The position numbers were made by a program, and so were the translations under genes. Positions 28,520 through 38,923 of a stretch of 64,000 bases of DNA are shown piece by piece (the first letter of the stretch is position 1; each line of letters opens with the position of its first letter). This stretch comes from Legionella micdadei. GTDB lineage: Bacteria; Pseudomonadota; Gammaproteobacteria; Legionellales; Legionellaceae. The notes beneath the pieces were generated by a model. That model made no database searches and had not been told where the DNA came from. It saw nothing but the letters and a program-made list of their open reading frames with translations. The DNA lies in the NCBI RefSeq assembly GCF_000953635.1, contig NZ_LN614830.1, forward strand, positions 2,533,001-2,597,000, given 5' to 3'.

Positions 28520-29734
28520 TTAATTCTCTATCCACTCACCCGCCACCATTGTATTATGAGGCAGAGGATAACCAAAATGATAACAAAGTGATGCACTGTC
28601 ATTCACCGACCAGCGTACCAAGTCAGCAACCATCCCCATAGCGATAGTGCCGATTTGTGTTTCCATACCCAATGCTCTTGCTGCTTGATAAGTTACTCCT
28701 GATAAAACTTCTGCTACTGTGAGCGAAAAGAATTGGCAAGCCATGTTTAACATGAGCAGTAAGGAGGCTGTGGGAGATGTGCCCGGGTTCGCATCAGTAG
28801 CCACTGCTATTCCTATGCCCATCTCACGGAGAAGTGATATAGGAGGCTTAATGGTTTCACGTAAAAAATAATAAGCTCCAGGTAAAAGTACTGCAACAGT
28901 TCCGCTGCGTGCCATAGCAGCAGCACCTTGTTCATTTAAATACTCTAAATGATCACAAGATAAAGCCCCAAAGTTTGCAGCTAATTCACTTGCGCCTAGA
29001 TTAGACAATTGCTCTGCATGGCATTTAATGGGTAAAGAAAGCTCCTTTGATCTAACAAACAATTGCTCAGTTTGATCAAGTGTAAAACCTATCGATTCAC
29101 AGAATACATCCACTGCATCAGCCAAACCTGTCTGTGCTACTGCAGGGAGCATATCTGAACAGAGAAAATCCACATAGCCTTGCTTATTGCTTTGATATTC
29201 AGGAGGTACTGCATGCGCACCAAGAAAAGTTGTTTTAACCCTTAAGCCGCTTAATTCCCCTAAACGTCTCGCCGCACGAAGCATTTTAAGCTCTGTTTCT
29301 AAATCAAGACCATAACCCGATTTAATTTCGACAGTAGTAACCCCTTCTGCCCGCAAAGCTAAAATCCTGGGTAAGGATTGTTCAATTAATTCCTCTTCTG
29401 AAATTGCCCGTGTCAGCCTTACTGTCGATAGAATGCCTCCCCCAGCTTTGGCAATCTCAGTGTAACTTTTGCCTTCAAGACGCTGTTTAAATTCATTAGC
29501 GCGATTGCCTGCATAGACAAGATGAGTGTGGCAATCGATTAATCCTGGAGTAATTAAATTACCATTGCAATCGTTAACCTCACCCGCTTGCTGCAGATAT
29601 TCAGAGGGCAAATCAGCCTGATTACCGCACCAAAGAATACAGCCATTTGCAATAGCTATAGCCTGCTTTTCTAACTGCACTCCTTTGGCATCGATTATCG
29701 CCGCATTCAACAGCAATCGTTCGCAGGCGTGCAT
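28520..29734 (-). CDS. hutI: Imidazolonepropionase
   Basis: 404-residue metal-dependent amidohydrolase that opens the imidazolone ring in histidine breakdown. The metal-binding [16 protein letters not shown] near residue 65 and later [17 protein letters not shown] and [11 protein letters not shown] are diagnostic. It starts three bases after the SDR gene stop, so they share a transcript. No hutH, hutU or hutG is in the window, so the rest of the pathway must lie elsewhere. Confidence 0.96.
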   Translation of the reverse strand: MHACERLLLNAAIIDAKGVQLEKQAIAIANGCILWCGNQADLPSEYLQQAGEVNDCNGNLITPGLIDCHTHLVYAGNRANEFKQRLEGKSYTEIAKAGGGILSTVRLTRAISEEELIEQSLPRILALRAEGVTTVEIKSGYGLDLETELKMLRAARRLGELSGLRVKTTFLGAHAVPPEYQSNKQGYVDFLCSDMLPAVAQTGLADAVDVFCESIGFTLDQTEQLFVRSKELSLPIKCHAEQLSNLGASELAANFGALSCDHLEYLNEQGAAAMARSGTVAVLLPGAYYFLRETIKPPISLLREMGIGIAVATDANPGTSPTASLLLMLNMACQFFSLTVAEVLSGVTYQAARALGMETQIGTIAMGMVADLVRWSVNDSASLCYHFGYPLPHNTMVAGEWIEN

Positions 29735-29737
29735 GGT

Positions 29738-30496
29738 TCACTCCCAATCAGGGACTTGATGTGGTGCAGCAAGCCAAAACTGATGGTGACTTTTATCATA
29801 AATATCCCATTCTTTAGACGTATATGTTGTTTTATCTAAGTCTAATAACAACCAACTTAAGAAAAGAGCTACGGTTTCTGCTGAAACGAGTCTATTTTCT
29901 TTTTTCAGAGTCTGAAAGAAATTGCGTTTTTCAGCCTCCATGAATTCTGCATGACGAATAGTACCTTGCATGTCGGTATCGATGATACCGGGCATAACAC
30001 TCGCTAACGCCAGATGTGGGTTTTCCAATTGCCAACATCGCGTCAGCATAGATAGACCTGCCTTTGAAACACAGTAACCAGACCAACCGGTCACAGGGAA
30101 ATAAGCCACTCCTGAACCGATATGCAAAATACGGCCTTCCTGCAATTTATCCAGTAGGGATTGGGTTAAAAATAAAGGCGCAGAGAGGTTAGTGGCCATT
30201 ATTTTCTGCCAAGAAGGTTCATCAATCGAAGCAAGTGGCACAATTGGCTCAATAATGCCAGCATTATGAATTAATCCCGCAAGGGAAGAAAATTTTTGCA
30301 CATGGGATGTAATCTCCTTGCGTCCCTCGGCGGTTGACACATCAGCACAAATGTAACGGATTAACGGAGAGAACGCTGCAGTCTCGACAAGTGCGTGCTC
30401 ACGCCGCCCTATAATCATCACTTCTTTATCACGAGAAGCTAATGCATGTGCTAAAGCACGCCCTATCCCTGATCCTCCCCCAGTGATTAGAAACAT
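29738..30496 (-). CDS. Short-chain dehydrogenase/reductase
   Basis: 252 residues with the classical SDR plan: the NAD(P)-binding TGGGSGIGR at residues 5-13, NAG at 78-80, and the catalytic Ser128, Tyr141 and Lys145 (GWSGYCVSK). An Arg pair after the second strand (IIGRREHA) favours NADP. It resembles sepiapterin-reductase-like or other small SDRs; the substrate is not evident. It is co-directional with hutI at a 3-base gap. Confidence 0.88.
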   Translation of the reverse strand: MFLITGGGSGIGRALAHALASRDKEVMIIGRREHALVETAAFSPLIRYICADVSTAEGRKEITSHVQKFSSLAGLIHNAGIIEPIVPLASIDEPSWQKIMATNLSAPLFLTQSLLDKLQEGRILHIGSGVAYFPVTGWSGYCVSKAGLSMLTRCWQLENPHLALASVMPGIIDTDMQGTIRHAEFMEAEKRNFFQTLKKENRLVSAETVALFLSWLLLDLDKTTYTSKEWDIYDKSHHQFWLAAPHQVPDWE

Positions 30497-30744
30497 GTTC
30501 CCCCCTGTAACTGGTTGTTTACGCTGAATGTATTCCAGTTTAAATTGCTGATTGACCTAATTAAAATTGTGGCGATAATATCAGACATGAGCCTAATTCG
30601 CACGATTTTAGCAGAAACTCCCGTTGCAAAACTAAACAGCCTAAATTTTGAGGAGGAAACCCTGTTGAAATAAACACCACAACCTGGCAAAGTGGTATGT
30701 CTTGTGGCGGAATTAGATTACATTTAATGCAAGGAGTGTTATCA

Positions 30745-31872
30745 ATGAAGAAATCCATGCTGTGTGCAGGATTAATGACTGTTTTGACTACAACGGTGTA
30801 TGCTGAAAGCAATGACGGTACAGTGAGTATACATGCAGAGCAAGTGGCACCTATGGCTGCGAACGTGCAATTAGCGCAGAATTCAGCCTCGACTGGATCA
30901 CCCGCTACAGCACAAGCAAGAGAGCAAATCATTGCCTCAGATGAAGTAAAAACACCTCCAACACAAGGACTGCAATTACCTACTGATAAAGGGACTCAAA
31001 CCCCGTCAACTACTGATCAACTTCCAACAGGCAAGCCGACCCCAGCTACAGAGACTCCGAATAATTCAGGCACCCCATCCTCTGGAACACCAACATCCAG
31101 CCTTAATACAGGAAGCTCCCAATCTTCTGCTGTATCTACAGGCACAAATAAAGCAACCACTGTAAGTTCCACTGCTACGTCTAACAACAAAGCTACCGGA
31201 GGGGTGACAACACCTAACAGCACATCCACTTCCACTACAGCACCAACCTCAAATACTACGTCTTCTACTCCAAGCGCAACACCACCTGCTCCAGGAGCAA
31301 CAACAAATACAACACCAGCTACAACAGGAACTTCAAACACCGCTGCTCCAACTGCCGCGCCCCCTCAGCCACTTAACTGCAACTACCGTATACCTGCAGA
31401 AACAACGCATATTGAGCAAACTATTGTGATGAAATGGGCCGAAAAAGCAGCAGAGCAATCGTTCGATTTTGATTACAATACTATGGATAGCCAATTAGCG
31501 GCCCTAAAATCATGCTACACCGAACAAGGCTGGCAAGGGTTCAATGATGCTTTACAAAAATCCGGGAACCTTAATGCAATTAAATCCCAGCAACTTACGG
31601 TCAGCTCCATGGTTAACGGCGAGAGCAAAATCACAGAGCTTAAGGATAATCAATGGAAGGTCATCATCCCTATGCAGGTGGTTTATCAAAATGACAAAGA
31701 AAAATTGACGCAACCACTTACCGTTAATTTAGTTGTTGGTCGAAAAATTTCAGGTGATTTAGGCATTATGCAAATGATTGCTATACCAAGTCAGACAACA
31801 AGCACAGGTAACGAAGCGCCAACCACCGGATCAACTGCTACCCCAACAACGCAGCAACCTATTCAGCCTTAA
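30745..31872 (+). CDS. Exported protein with a DotI/IcmL-like domain and a long Thr/Ser/Pro-rich linker
   Basis: 375 residues. A signal peptide (MKKSMLCAGLMTVLTTTVYA) is followed by a low-complexity region, at about residues 70-208, almost entirely Thr, Ser, Pro, Ala, Asn and Gly. The C-terminal domain, about residues 212-350, has VMKWAEKAAEQSFDFDYNT, CYTEQGWQGFNDALQKSGNL and KSQQLTVSSMVNG. This is the pattern of the periplasmic domain of DotI/IcmL, a component of the Legionella Dot/Icm type IV system. Unlike IcmL itself, it has a cleavable-looking signal instead of a permanent anchor. The start at 30745 has AAGGAG upstream. Role unknown; it may be an accessory paralogue acting in the periplasm. 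Confidence 0.78.
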   Translation: MKKSMLCAGLMTVLTTTVYAESNDGTVSIHAEQVAPMAANVQLAQNSASTGSPATAQAREQIIASDEVKTPPTQGLQLPTDKGTQTPSTTDQLPTGKPTPATETPNNSGTPSSGTPTSSLNTGSSQSSAVSTGTNKATTVSSTATSNNKATGGVTTPNSTSTSTTAPTSNTTSSTPSATPPAPGATTNTTPATTGTSNTAAPTAAPPQPLNCNYRIPAETTHIEQTIVMKWAEKAAEQSFDFDYNTMDSQLAALKSCYTEQGWQGFNDALQKSGNLNAIKSQQLTVSSMVNGESKITELKDNQWKVIIPMQVVYQNDKEKLTQPLTVNLVVGRKISGDLGIMQMIAIPSQTTSTGNEAPTTGSTATPTTQQPIQP

Positions 31873-31881
31873 ATACCAGTC

Positions 31882-31909
31882 GTAGGTTGGGTCAAACGAC
31901 TCAACCTAC
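31882..31909. terminator. Hairpin after the IcmL-like gene
   Basis: GTAGGTTGGGTC and GACTCAACCTAC form a 12-bp stem with one G-T pair and a 4-base loop, ten bases after the stop codon. No long T tract follows. Confidence 0.6.
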
Positions 31910-31973
31910 CTGCTACGTCAAGTGTAGTAGATCAACGGCTAGCATTCTCACAAAACGCCCAACTTAGGCTAAT

Positions 31974-32930
31974 TTATTTAAAATGAATTACGTAACGAAG
32001 TATAAAATTCGTACCTTGAGGACGATTTCTTGCATCAGCCTCGAAATACAGATTAAAGAATAAAAATTGATCCTTAGTGAAACCATAAAGCATTCCAGGC
32101 CCAAGCGCCCAAACGCTCTCACGTCGGCCAGGCACGTTCACATCGTTAACGCGGGTATCGGTAATTTGGGAAAAGAAATAGCCGTTTATACCTAGGTGAA
32201 ACTTTTCAGTGATTGCATAATCTGTCGCAACGTCTGCGAATATCGCTTGGCCTGCTTGCGTTGAATAGGTTGAAGCTCCAAAAGAAGCATTGGGATCATG
32301 ATTTTTTGCGTTCCACAAATAATGAAGGCGGTATGAAATATCCCATTTTGGTGTAAACCAGTAGGTAACAGCCCAATAAGGGTTCAATGACCAAAAATTA
32401 GAACTCGCATTTACAGCAAATGCTTCATCATAGTGTCCGATAGGAAATACAATATCTAAATCAAATCGCTGTACAAAACGAGGCCCCTTTCCATCCTTAC
32501 GCATGATTGGATCAAACTGCAAGGCAGGGCCAATAAAAAGATCCCCTGCCCCATCAGACGCTTTCAACACTGGCTTTGGCAAACCATCATGAACGCTCGC
32601 ATGAATCAACCAAGGTAAAAGGGCTGAGAGACCTAAGTTAGCTCCGAGTACTTTTTTTGTGGAAACATAGATCAGTTGCACTATATCAGCCGTTGCATTT
32701 AAGTCAGTGCGGGGAAAAGGTAATTTCCGACCATTCTTATCTGTCAATTTATCAACGGTATAGTATTGCGCATAATTTTGCAGATAAAGCCCTGGTCCTG
32801 AAGGCGGGCCGCCATCCAAAAAGCTGGTGTAGCCTAAATTGACGACGGGTTCATCGTAAGCGAAACTGGTTGATGCAAAAACAATGCAGGCCAATCCCCA
32901 AAAGCCAAACAATGTCCTGGTCCATTTCAT
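31974..32930 (-). CDS. Outer-membrane transporter-like protein (phenol MetA/SphA family)
   Basis: 318 residues with a signal peptide (about 1-24). The mature part has the alternating pattern of a beta barrel and the family opening (VNLGYTSFLDGGPPSGPGLYLQNYAQYY). It ends FNLYFEADARNRPQGTNFILRYVIHFK, with the terminal aromatic residue usual for outer-membrane proteins. The MetA/SphA family is linked to uptake of aromatic compounds in other bacteria, but no catabolic genes are adjacent. It appears monocistronic. Confidence 0.82.
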   Translation of the reverse strand: MKWTRTLFGFWGLACIVFASTSFAYDEPVVNLGYTSFLDGGPPSGPGLYLQNYAQYYTVDKLTDKNGRKLPFPRTDLNATADIVQLIYVSTKKVLGANLGLSALLPWLIHASVHDGLPKPVLKASDGAGDLFIGPALQFDPIMRKDGKGPRFVQRFDLDIVFPIGHYDEAFAVNASSNFWSLNPYWAVTYWFTPKWDISYRLHYLWNAKNHDPNASFGASTYSTQAGQAIFADVATDYAITEKFHLGINGYFFSQITDTRVNDVNVPGRRESVWALGPGMLYGFTKDQFLFFNLYFEADARNRPQGTNFILRYVIHFK

Positions 32931-33044
32931 AAAATCTATCCTTCAGATAATCTGGTGCCATACTACCGCCAAGTCAACAGGTTGGTCATTTGCAGCAAAA
33001 AAGAGACTAATTGCCTAAAGCTTAGATCTCTACCAATGTTAACG

Positions 33045-33181
33045 GTCGCGACTTTTTCGCGACATCCAGAGGTACGTCACTCTTGACAGTGAACGGTTGG
33101 ATATTGCGGGCAAACCGCAGTCCGTCGACTTTCAATAATAGGTAAAGCTCACGGCTATATAGTCCCCGCTTTTGCGGGGGA
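33045..33181. other. Hairpin cluster in the gap before the L,D-transpeptidase gene
   Basis: This 372-base gap (32931-33302) has no gene. GTCGCGA and TCGCGAC (33045-33063) form a 7-bp stem. TCCCCGC and GCGGGGGA (33163-33181) form another around a TTTT loop. Both look like intergenic palindromes, not typical terminators. Confidence 0.5.
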
Positions 33182-33302
33182 TGACAACCTTCTGAGCAGA
33201 GGAGCTTAACTTAACGGCACTCCTACATAGTTAAATTTAATACCAGCCCACTGTAGAATAACGAGTTTTGCATTGCCTGGGAATACGAAAACCAAAATCT
33301 TG

Positions 33303-33887
33303 TTACCCCGCAGTAGTCTCATCAGGATAAGGTAAAATGGTCACCTGCGTTCCTACTGTAATAAACTGCTCATTCAGCCACTTAGCAGCACTAGGAAGTA
33401 CGCGAACACAACCATGGCTTGTATTGGCGTAAGGCACTTCATAGGCAGCATGAATAGTAAATCCTCTAAAGAAATACATGCAATAAGGCATCTTAGCCCC
33501 GCCCGTCGTTTCTACTGGATATTCACCGGAGCGGCAATCAATTCCACGTTTATTGTAAACATGGAATGTTCCTGTGACTGTACGGCATGACTCGTTGGGA
33601 TTTTCATCGCAAACATCTTTTCCTCCCGAAGCGCTGCCTGTCATTACACGATTGCCTTCTTCGTCATAGGCAGCCCAAGCATATGCTCTAGGATCAAAAA
33701 TAAATTGTTTTTTCCCCGTTGCAGGAGCTTTCATGGGAAAGTGTTCCCGTCCGCGTTTATCACGAAGATAGTGAGTCGTGCGATGCACATAGCCTGCATC
33801 GTCAGTAATGAGGGTTGATTCATCATAATATTCCATACATCCAGCTAGCCCAAGGCACAGCACACTAGCCCACAACAACTTTTTCAT
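33303..33887 (-). CDS. L,D-transpeptidase (YkuD) lipoprotein
   Basis: 194 residues. A lipoprotein signal ends at LAGC (Cys17). The YkuD catalytic motif is FTIHAAYEV followed by TSHGCVRV, with His146, His158 and the nucleophile Cys160. Such enzymes cross-link peptidoglycan or anchor proteins to it from the periplasmic side. Four further Cys residues between 93 and 136 could form disulfides. It is probably monocistronic; ettA reads the same way upstream with a 37-base gap, so co-transcription is possible. Confidence 0.9.
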   Translation of the reverse strand: MKKLLWASVLCLGLAGCMEYYDESTLITDDAGYVHRTTHYLRDKRGREHFPMKAPATGKKQFIFDPRAYAWAAYDEEGNRVMTGSASGGKDVCDENPNESCRTVTGTFHVYNKRGIDCRSGEYPVETTGGAKMPYCMYFFRGFTIHAAYEVPYANTSHGCVRVLPSAAKWLNEQFITVGTQVTILPYPDETTAG

Positions 33888-33924
33888 GGTAGAACTTTCT
33901 CTCTCTTATTATTATTAAACTAAA

Positions 33925-35598
33925 TCAATTCTTTAGTCGGCGATACTTAATACGTGAGGGCCTGTCTGCCTCATCCCCTAAACGTTTTCTTCTATCGGCT
34001 TCATAGTCACTGTAATTACCCTCAAAAAAAACAACTTGGGAATCACCTTCAAAAGCCATTAAATGAGTACAAATACGATCGAGGAACCAACGATCATGTG
34101 ATACGACAATCGCACAACCGGGGAAATTTAATAATGCCTCTTCTAACGCCCTAAGTGTTTCCACATCGAGATCGTTACTCGGCTCGTCAAGTAACAACAC
34201 GTTACCACCCCGCTTTAGCAATTTAGCTAAATGCACGCGGTTGCGCTCCCCACCTGATAACTGGGCAACATTTTTTTGTTGATCAGCCCCTTTAAAATTG
34301 AATCGTCCTACATAGGCACGCGATGGCATTTGGAATGAACCAACTTGCATAATATCATGGCCATCAGAAATTTCCTGCCATACTGTTTTACTATCATCCA
34401 AATGATCACGCATTTGATTAACATACGCTAAATGAACAGTCTCTCCAACGCGGATTTCACCGCTATCTGGTGATTCGCGGCCAGTAATCATCTTCAAGAA
34501 AGTGGATTTACCTGCACCGTTTGGACCAATTATGCCAAGTATGCCTCCTTTGGGTAATTGGAAACTTAAGTCATCAATGAGCAATCGATCGCCAAAGGAT
34601 TTACGGATGTGTTTCCCTTCGATGACTAAATCGCCCAAACGCTCACCCGGAGGGATATAGAGTTCATTCGTTTCATTACGTTTTTGGAATTCCTTAGAAT
34701 TCAGCTCTTCAAAACGCGCCAATCTTGCCTTATTCTTAGCATGACGACCTTTTGGTGAAGTGCGAACCCACTCCAATTCGGCTTTAATGGCTCGTTGATG
34801 TGCTGCTTGCTGCTTTTCTTCTAGTGCCAAACGGGCCTCTTTCTGCTCAAGCCAAGCGGTGTAATTGCCTTTGTAGGGGATTCCCTCACCTCGATCAAGC
34901 TCTAATATCCATTCTGCTGCATTATCCAAAAAGTAGCGATCGTGAGTAATGGCAACCACAGTACCCGGAAATTCTTCTAAATAACGCTCAAGCCAAGCCA
35001 CACTTTCCGCATCTAAATGGTTTGTGGGCTCATCCAACAACAACATGTCTGGGCTTGATAACAATAGGCGGCAAAGCGCTACACGACGACGTTCCCCACC
35101 AGATAAGACGCCAACTTTTGTATCCCAATCAGGCAGGCGCAAAGCATCAGCAGCAATATCTAAGCGACGATCGAGATCCCAACCTCCGTGTGTTTCAATG
35201 TCATTTTGTAATTCACCTTGTTTTTCCAATAATGCATTCATTTCCTCATCGCTCATTGGCTCAGCAAACCGCATGCTGATTTCATCAAATTCTGCCAATT
35301 TAGCTTTTATTTCTGCCACACCTTCTTCAACAACTTCGCGCACTGTTTTATTCATATCAAGCTGGGGTTCTTGTTCTAAGTAACCCACTTTAATACCTGG
35401 TTGTGGCCTTGCTTCGCCTTCATATTGCTTATCCACCCCAGCCATAATGCGCAATAAAGTCGATTTACCGGAGCCATTTAACCCTAAAACGCCTATTTTT
35501 GCGCCTGGAAGAAAACTTAAGGAAATATCCTTTAAAATAAATCGTTGGTTATCGACAATTTTCGATACCCGGTTCATAGTGAAAATGTATTGCGACAT
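33925..35598 (-). CDS. ettA: Energy-dependent translational throttle protein EttA (ABC-F)
   Basis: 557 residues (555 in E. coli). There are two ABC ATPase domains, with Walker A motifs GLNGSGKST and GPNGAGKST, signature motifs LSGGERRR and LSGGERNR, and [16 protein letters not shown] in Walker B. No membrane domain is present. The interdomain arm ([28 protein letters not shown]) matches EttA. It binds the ribosomal E site and gates elongation according to the ATP/ADP ratio. Confidence 0.97.
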   Translation of the reverse strand: MSQYIFTMNRVSKIVDNQRFILKDISLSFLPGAKIGVLGLNGSGKSTLLRIMAGVDKQYEGEARPQPGIKVGYLEQEPQLDMNKTVREVVEEGVAEIKAKLAEFDEISMRFAEPMSDEEMNALLEKQGELQNDIETHGGWDLDRRLDIAADALRLPDWDTKVGVLSGGERRRVALCRLLLSSPDMLLLDEPTNHLDAESVAWLERYLEEFPGTVVAITHDRYFLDNAAEWILELDRGEGIPYKGNYTAWLEQKEARLALEEKQQAAHQRAIKAELEWVRTSPKGRHAKNKARLARFEELNSKEFQKRNETNELYIPPGERLGDLVIEGKHIRKSFGDRLLIDDLSFQLPKGGILGIIGPNGAGKSTFLKMITGRESPDSGEIRVGETVHLAYVNQMRDHLDDSKTVWQEISDGHDIMQVGSFQMPSRAYVGRFNFKGADQQKNVAQLSGGERNRVHLAKLLKRGGNVLLLDEPSNDLDVETLRALEEALLNFPGCAIVVSHDRWFLDRICTHLMAFEGDSQVVFFEGNYSDYEADRRKRLGDEADRPSRIKYRRLKN

Positions 35599-35686
35599 AA
35601 ATACCCCAACTTACTTCACAAAGACGTAGCGAAAAACGTTCTCCTCTCTACAAGGGAAGTCTCTCGCTTCGTCCGGGTGACATTAT

Positions 35687-36712
35687 TTAAGACCAATCCA
35701 GAATTACTTTTCCTGATTGACCCGATGCCATAATTTGGAATGCATTCTGGTATTCATCAACGGGAAAATGATGGGTGAGCACTGGGTCTAAATTCAAACC
35801 GCTTTGCAGCATAGCAATCATTTTATACCAAGTTTCGAACATTTCACGCCCATAAATGCCCTTAATCACTAATCCTTTAAAAATCACGTGGTTCCAATCA
35901 ATGCTTGTTTCTTTCGGAGGAATGCCTAGCATAGCGATATGACCACCATGATTCATGACTTGAACCATGTCATTTAATGCCATGGGATTTCCAGACATTT
36001 CCAAACCAACATCAAAACCTTCAAGCATACCTAATTCACTCATCACTTCTTTGAGATTTTGATATTTAATATTTACAGCACGGGTAGCGCCCATTTTACG
36101 AGCTAACTCAAGACGGTAATCATTGACATCAGAGATGACAACATGACGGGCACCGATATGGCGAGCGATGGCTACAGCCATAATCCCTATAGGTCCTGCA
36201 CCAGTAATCAACACATCCTCGCCAACAACATCAAAGGCTAGCGCACAATGGGTTGCATTACCAAAGGGATCGAAGATCGCGGCCTGTTCATCACGAATAT
36301 TATCGGGTAAAACGATAACATTCGTAGCCGGTAATGAGAGATATTCCGCAAAACAGCCTGGACGATTGACCCCCACCCCTAATGTATTGCGGCACAGGTG
36401 CCTTTTGCCGGCACGGCAATTGCGGCACATGCCACAAGTAATATGTCCTTCACCAGAAACGCGTTGTCCAACCTTTAATCCGGTCACCTCCCGACCAATT
36501 TCAACAATTTCCCCATAAAACTCATGGCCTACTGTCATTGGAACTGGTATGGTGGCTTGTGCCCAGTCATCCCAGGAATAAATATGGATATCAGTCCCGC
36601 AAATGGCCGTTTTATGAATTTTAATAAGGACATCGTTAACGCCGTACTCAGGTACCGGGACCTCTTCCATCCAAATTCCTGGCTCACGCTTCGCTTTTAC
36701 TAGTGATTTCAT
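35687..36712 (-). CDS. tdh: L-threonine 3-dehydrogenase
   Basis: 341-residue zinc-dependent dehydrogenase that oxidises threonine to 2-amino-3-ketobutyrate with NAD. Seen are the catalytic zinc site ([22 protein letters not shown]), the four-Cys structural zinc lobe ([15 protein letters not shown]) and the nucleotide site ([15 protein letters not shown]). It follows kbl, which uses its product; a hairpin sits in the 92-base gap between them. Confidence 0.98.
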   Translation of the reverse strand: MKSLVKAKREPGIWMEEVPVPEYGVNDVLIKIHKTAICGTDIHIYSWDDWAQATIPVPMTVGHEFYGEIVEIGREVTGLKVGQRVSGEGHITCGMCRNCRAGKRHLCRNTLGVGVNRPGCFAEYLSLPATNVIVLPDNIRDEQAAIFDPFGNATHCALAFDVVGEDVLITGAGPIGIMAVAIARHIGARHVVISDVNDYRLELARKMGATRAVNIKYQNLKEVMSELGMLEGFDVGLEMSGNPMALNDMVQVMNHGGHIAMLGIPPKETSIDWNHVIFKGLVIKGIYGREMFETWYKMIAMLQSGLNLDPVLTHHFPVDEYQNAFQIMASGQSGKVILDWS

Positions 36713-36750
36713 GTACCCCCTCCGAAATCTTCCACATTAGTAATAAACTG

Positions 36751-36779
36751 TGTCATTCCCGTTTTACCGAGGAATGACA
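36751..36779. repeat. Inverted repeat between kbl and tdh
   Basis: TGTCATTCC and GGAATGACA form a perfect 9-bp stem with an 11-base loop. The TGTCATTCC type of palindrome is common in intergenic DNA; here it may adjust the relative expression of the two genes. Confidence 0.6.
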
Positions 36780-36804
36780 AACTCATATCGATTTAGGCAA
36801 ATGT

Positions 36805-37992
36805 TTATCTCACGACACCAAGCTCTTTGCCTACTTTTGCAAATGCGTTGATCGCTTTGTCTAAGTGATCTAATTCATGTGCCGCTGACATTTGTGTACG
36901 AATTCTGGCTTTTCCTTTAGGAACCACTGGGTAAGAAAAACCGACGACATAAATACCTTCTTTTAATAAAAGCTCAGCCATACGGCCTGCTAACGCGGCA
37001 TCACCCAGCATAACTGGTATAATTGGGTGTTCACCAGGAACTAAATTAAAGCCGAGTTCTGTCATCCCTTGACGAAAATATTGGGCATTACGCTTAAGTT
37101 TTTGTGCCAACTCATTACTATTTTCCAGTAGATCCAAAACAGCAATTGAGCTATGGGCTATAACCGGGGCTAATGTATTTGAAAAAAGATAGGGTCGTGA
37201 CCGTTGGCGTAACCAGTCGACAATGACAGCATTGGCGGCAGTATAACCTCCAGATGCACCGCCAAGTGCCTTTCCTAGGGTTCCGGTGAGGATATCAATG
37301 CGATCGGCTACACCACAATATTCAGGTGTACCCCGGCCTGTTTCTCCCATAAACCCAACAGCGTGGGAATCATCCACCATGACCATCGCATCATAGCGAT
37401 CGGCCAATTCACAGATTGCAGGCAAATTGGCAATGATGCCATCCATCGAAAACACCCCATCGGTCGCAATAAGGCGAAAACGGGCATCTTTAGCCGCGAT
37501 AAGCTGTGCCTCTAAATCTTTCATATCATTGTTGGCATAACGAAAGCGCTGGGCTTTGCATAGACGTATACCATCAATAATGCTGGCATGGTTCAAAGCA
37601 TCACTAATAATTGCATCCTCAGGACCTAAAAGGGTTTCGAATAAACCGGTATTGGCATCGAAACAAGAAGAATAAAGAATAGTATCTTCAGTGCCAAGAA
37701 AATGGCTTATTTTGCGTTCGAGCTCCTTATGCACAGTTTGCGTACCGCAAATAAAACGCACCGAAGCCATACCATAGCCATATTTTTCAAGGGCTTTTTG
37801 CCCCTCTGCTATCAACTTTGGGTGATTCGCAAGCCCCAAATAGTTGTTTGCACAAAGATTGATGACCTCTCCTTCTTTCACTTGCACTGCAGCTTGCTGC
37901 TGACTCGCTATGATACGCTCTGATTTATATAAGCCCTCTTCCTTAAGAGTATTCAGCTCCGCTTGTAAAAACTCAGTAAATCGCTCGCGCAC
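36805..37992 (-). CDS. kbl: Glycine C-acetyltransferase (2-amino-3-ketobutyrate CoA ligase)
   Basis: 395-residue PLP enzyme that cleaves 2-amino-3-ketobutyrate with CoA to glycine and acetyl-CoA. The family segments [47 protein letters not shown] and the cofactor lysine in [15 protein letters not shown] are all present. The start is best placed at a GTG (37992), which has AAGGAGG just upstream and gives the family's usual N-terminus. Longer in-frame versions lack a ribosome site. Confidence 0.97.
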   Translation of the reverse strand: MRERFTEFLQAELNTLKEEGLYKSERIIASQQQAAVQVKEGEVINLCANNYLGLANHPKLIAEGQKALEKYGYGMASVRFICGTQTVHKELERKISHFLGTEDTILYSSCFDANTGLFETLLGPEDAIISDALNHASIIDGIRLCKAQRFRYANNDMKDLEAQLIAAKDARFRLIATDGVFSMDGIIANLPAICELADRYDAMVMVDDSHAVGFMGETGRGTPEYCGVADRIDILTGTLGKALGGASGGYTAANAVIVDWLRQRSRPYLFSNTLAPVIAHSSIAVLDLLENSNELAQKLKRNAQYFRQGMTELGFNLVPGEHPIIPVMLGDAALAGRMAELLLKEGIYVVGFSYPVVPKGKARIRTQMSAAHELDHLDKAINAFAKVGKELGVVR

Positions 37993-38255
37993 ATTCCCCT
38001 CCTTTCGGGTCTTAATAAAATGGGGGGATGATATCAAATTTTACACAAGTCCACACGTAAATAATTTATTTTTGTGGAACTAATTTTAAAACCAACTTTA
38101 AATGAACGAATTGATATGAATCGATCGCACCTTTTATCAATTCTTGCTAAAATCTTCTCAACGTTTTAACCTAAGCTTTGCTTTTAATTCGCGAACTGAC
38201 AACCAGGTTGGCTGAATTATCAGCACAAGCGGATTCTTAATGTGATGGTGAACCA

Positions 38256-38912
38256 ATGACTACAAGTCAAAACGCACGAATTAATATGCTCAAACAGCAA
38301 CTTCGCACTGGTAATGTTCTCGATGAAACTATCCTCGCTCTTTTCGATGACATTCCACGTCATAAATTTGTACCAAGTGCAATGCAAGATTTTGCTTACT
38401 CAGACATGCAAATTCCATTAGCACACAATCAAAAAATGATGACCCCTTTAGAAGAAGGCATTTTATTGCAAGCCCTTGCGCTCCAAGGCCATGAAACTGT
38501 TTTAGAAGTGGGCACTGGAACGGGTTTTTTAACAGCCTTACTCAGCCGTTTAAGTAAAAAGGTGATAAGTGTCGACTATTATGCAGATTTTACAAATTAT
38601 GCACGCCAAAAACTCAACGAGCATCGCTGCACCAATGTTGAACTATTTACTGGCGATGCTTCCCGCGGCTGGTTAGATAAAGCACCCTATGATGTTGTCC
38701 TGTTTACAGGTTCCCTTGAAACGATTACTGACACACATCGCCTACAAGTCTTACCCGGCGGAAAATTATTCGCTATCGTCGGTAAAGAACCTATTATGCA
38801 AGGTCAACTGCATCATCTGGATCATCATGGTGTCTGGCATGGTCGTGTACTATTTGAAACATGTATCCCGCCTTTAATTGATAAGTTGAAACCTAAAGAA
38901 TTCGTTTTCTAG
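38256..38912 (+). CDS. Protein-L-isoaspartate O-methyltransferase family protein
   Basis: 218 residues. It has the Pcm-type order: DIPRHKFVPSAMQDFAYSDMQIPLAHNQKMMTP (split by conserved gaps) and the SAM motif VLEVGTGTGFLTALLSRL. Pcm repairs isoaspartyl residues in aged proteins. In this subgroup the usual GQTIS substrate loop is replaced by NQKMM, so the activity may differ. It ends 11 bases before tolC, so the two are co-transcribed. Confidence 0.88.
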   Translation: MTTSQNARINMLKQQLRTGNVLDETILALFDDIPRHKFVPSAMQDFAYSDMQIPLAHNQKMMTPLEEGILLQALALQGHETVLEVGTGTGFLTALLSRLSKKVISVDYYADFTNYARQKLNEHRCTNVELFTGDASRGWLDKAPYDVVLFTGSLETITDTHRLQVLPGGKLFAIVGKEPIMQGQLHHLDHHGVWHGRVLFETCIPPLIDKLKPKEFVF

Positions 38913-38923
38913 GAACAAGTTGT

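Noticed and set aside
31017-31340. 107-codon Val-rich ORF antisense to the Thr/Ser/Pro linker
   Set aside because: The mirror image of low-complexity codons; no independent evidence.
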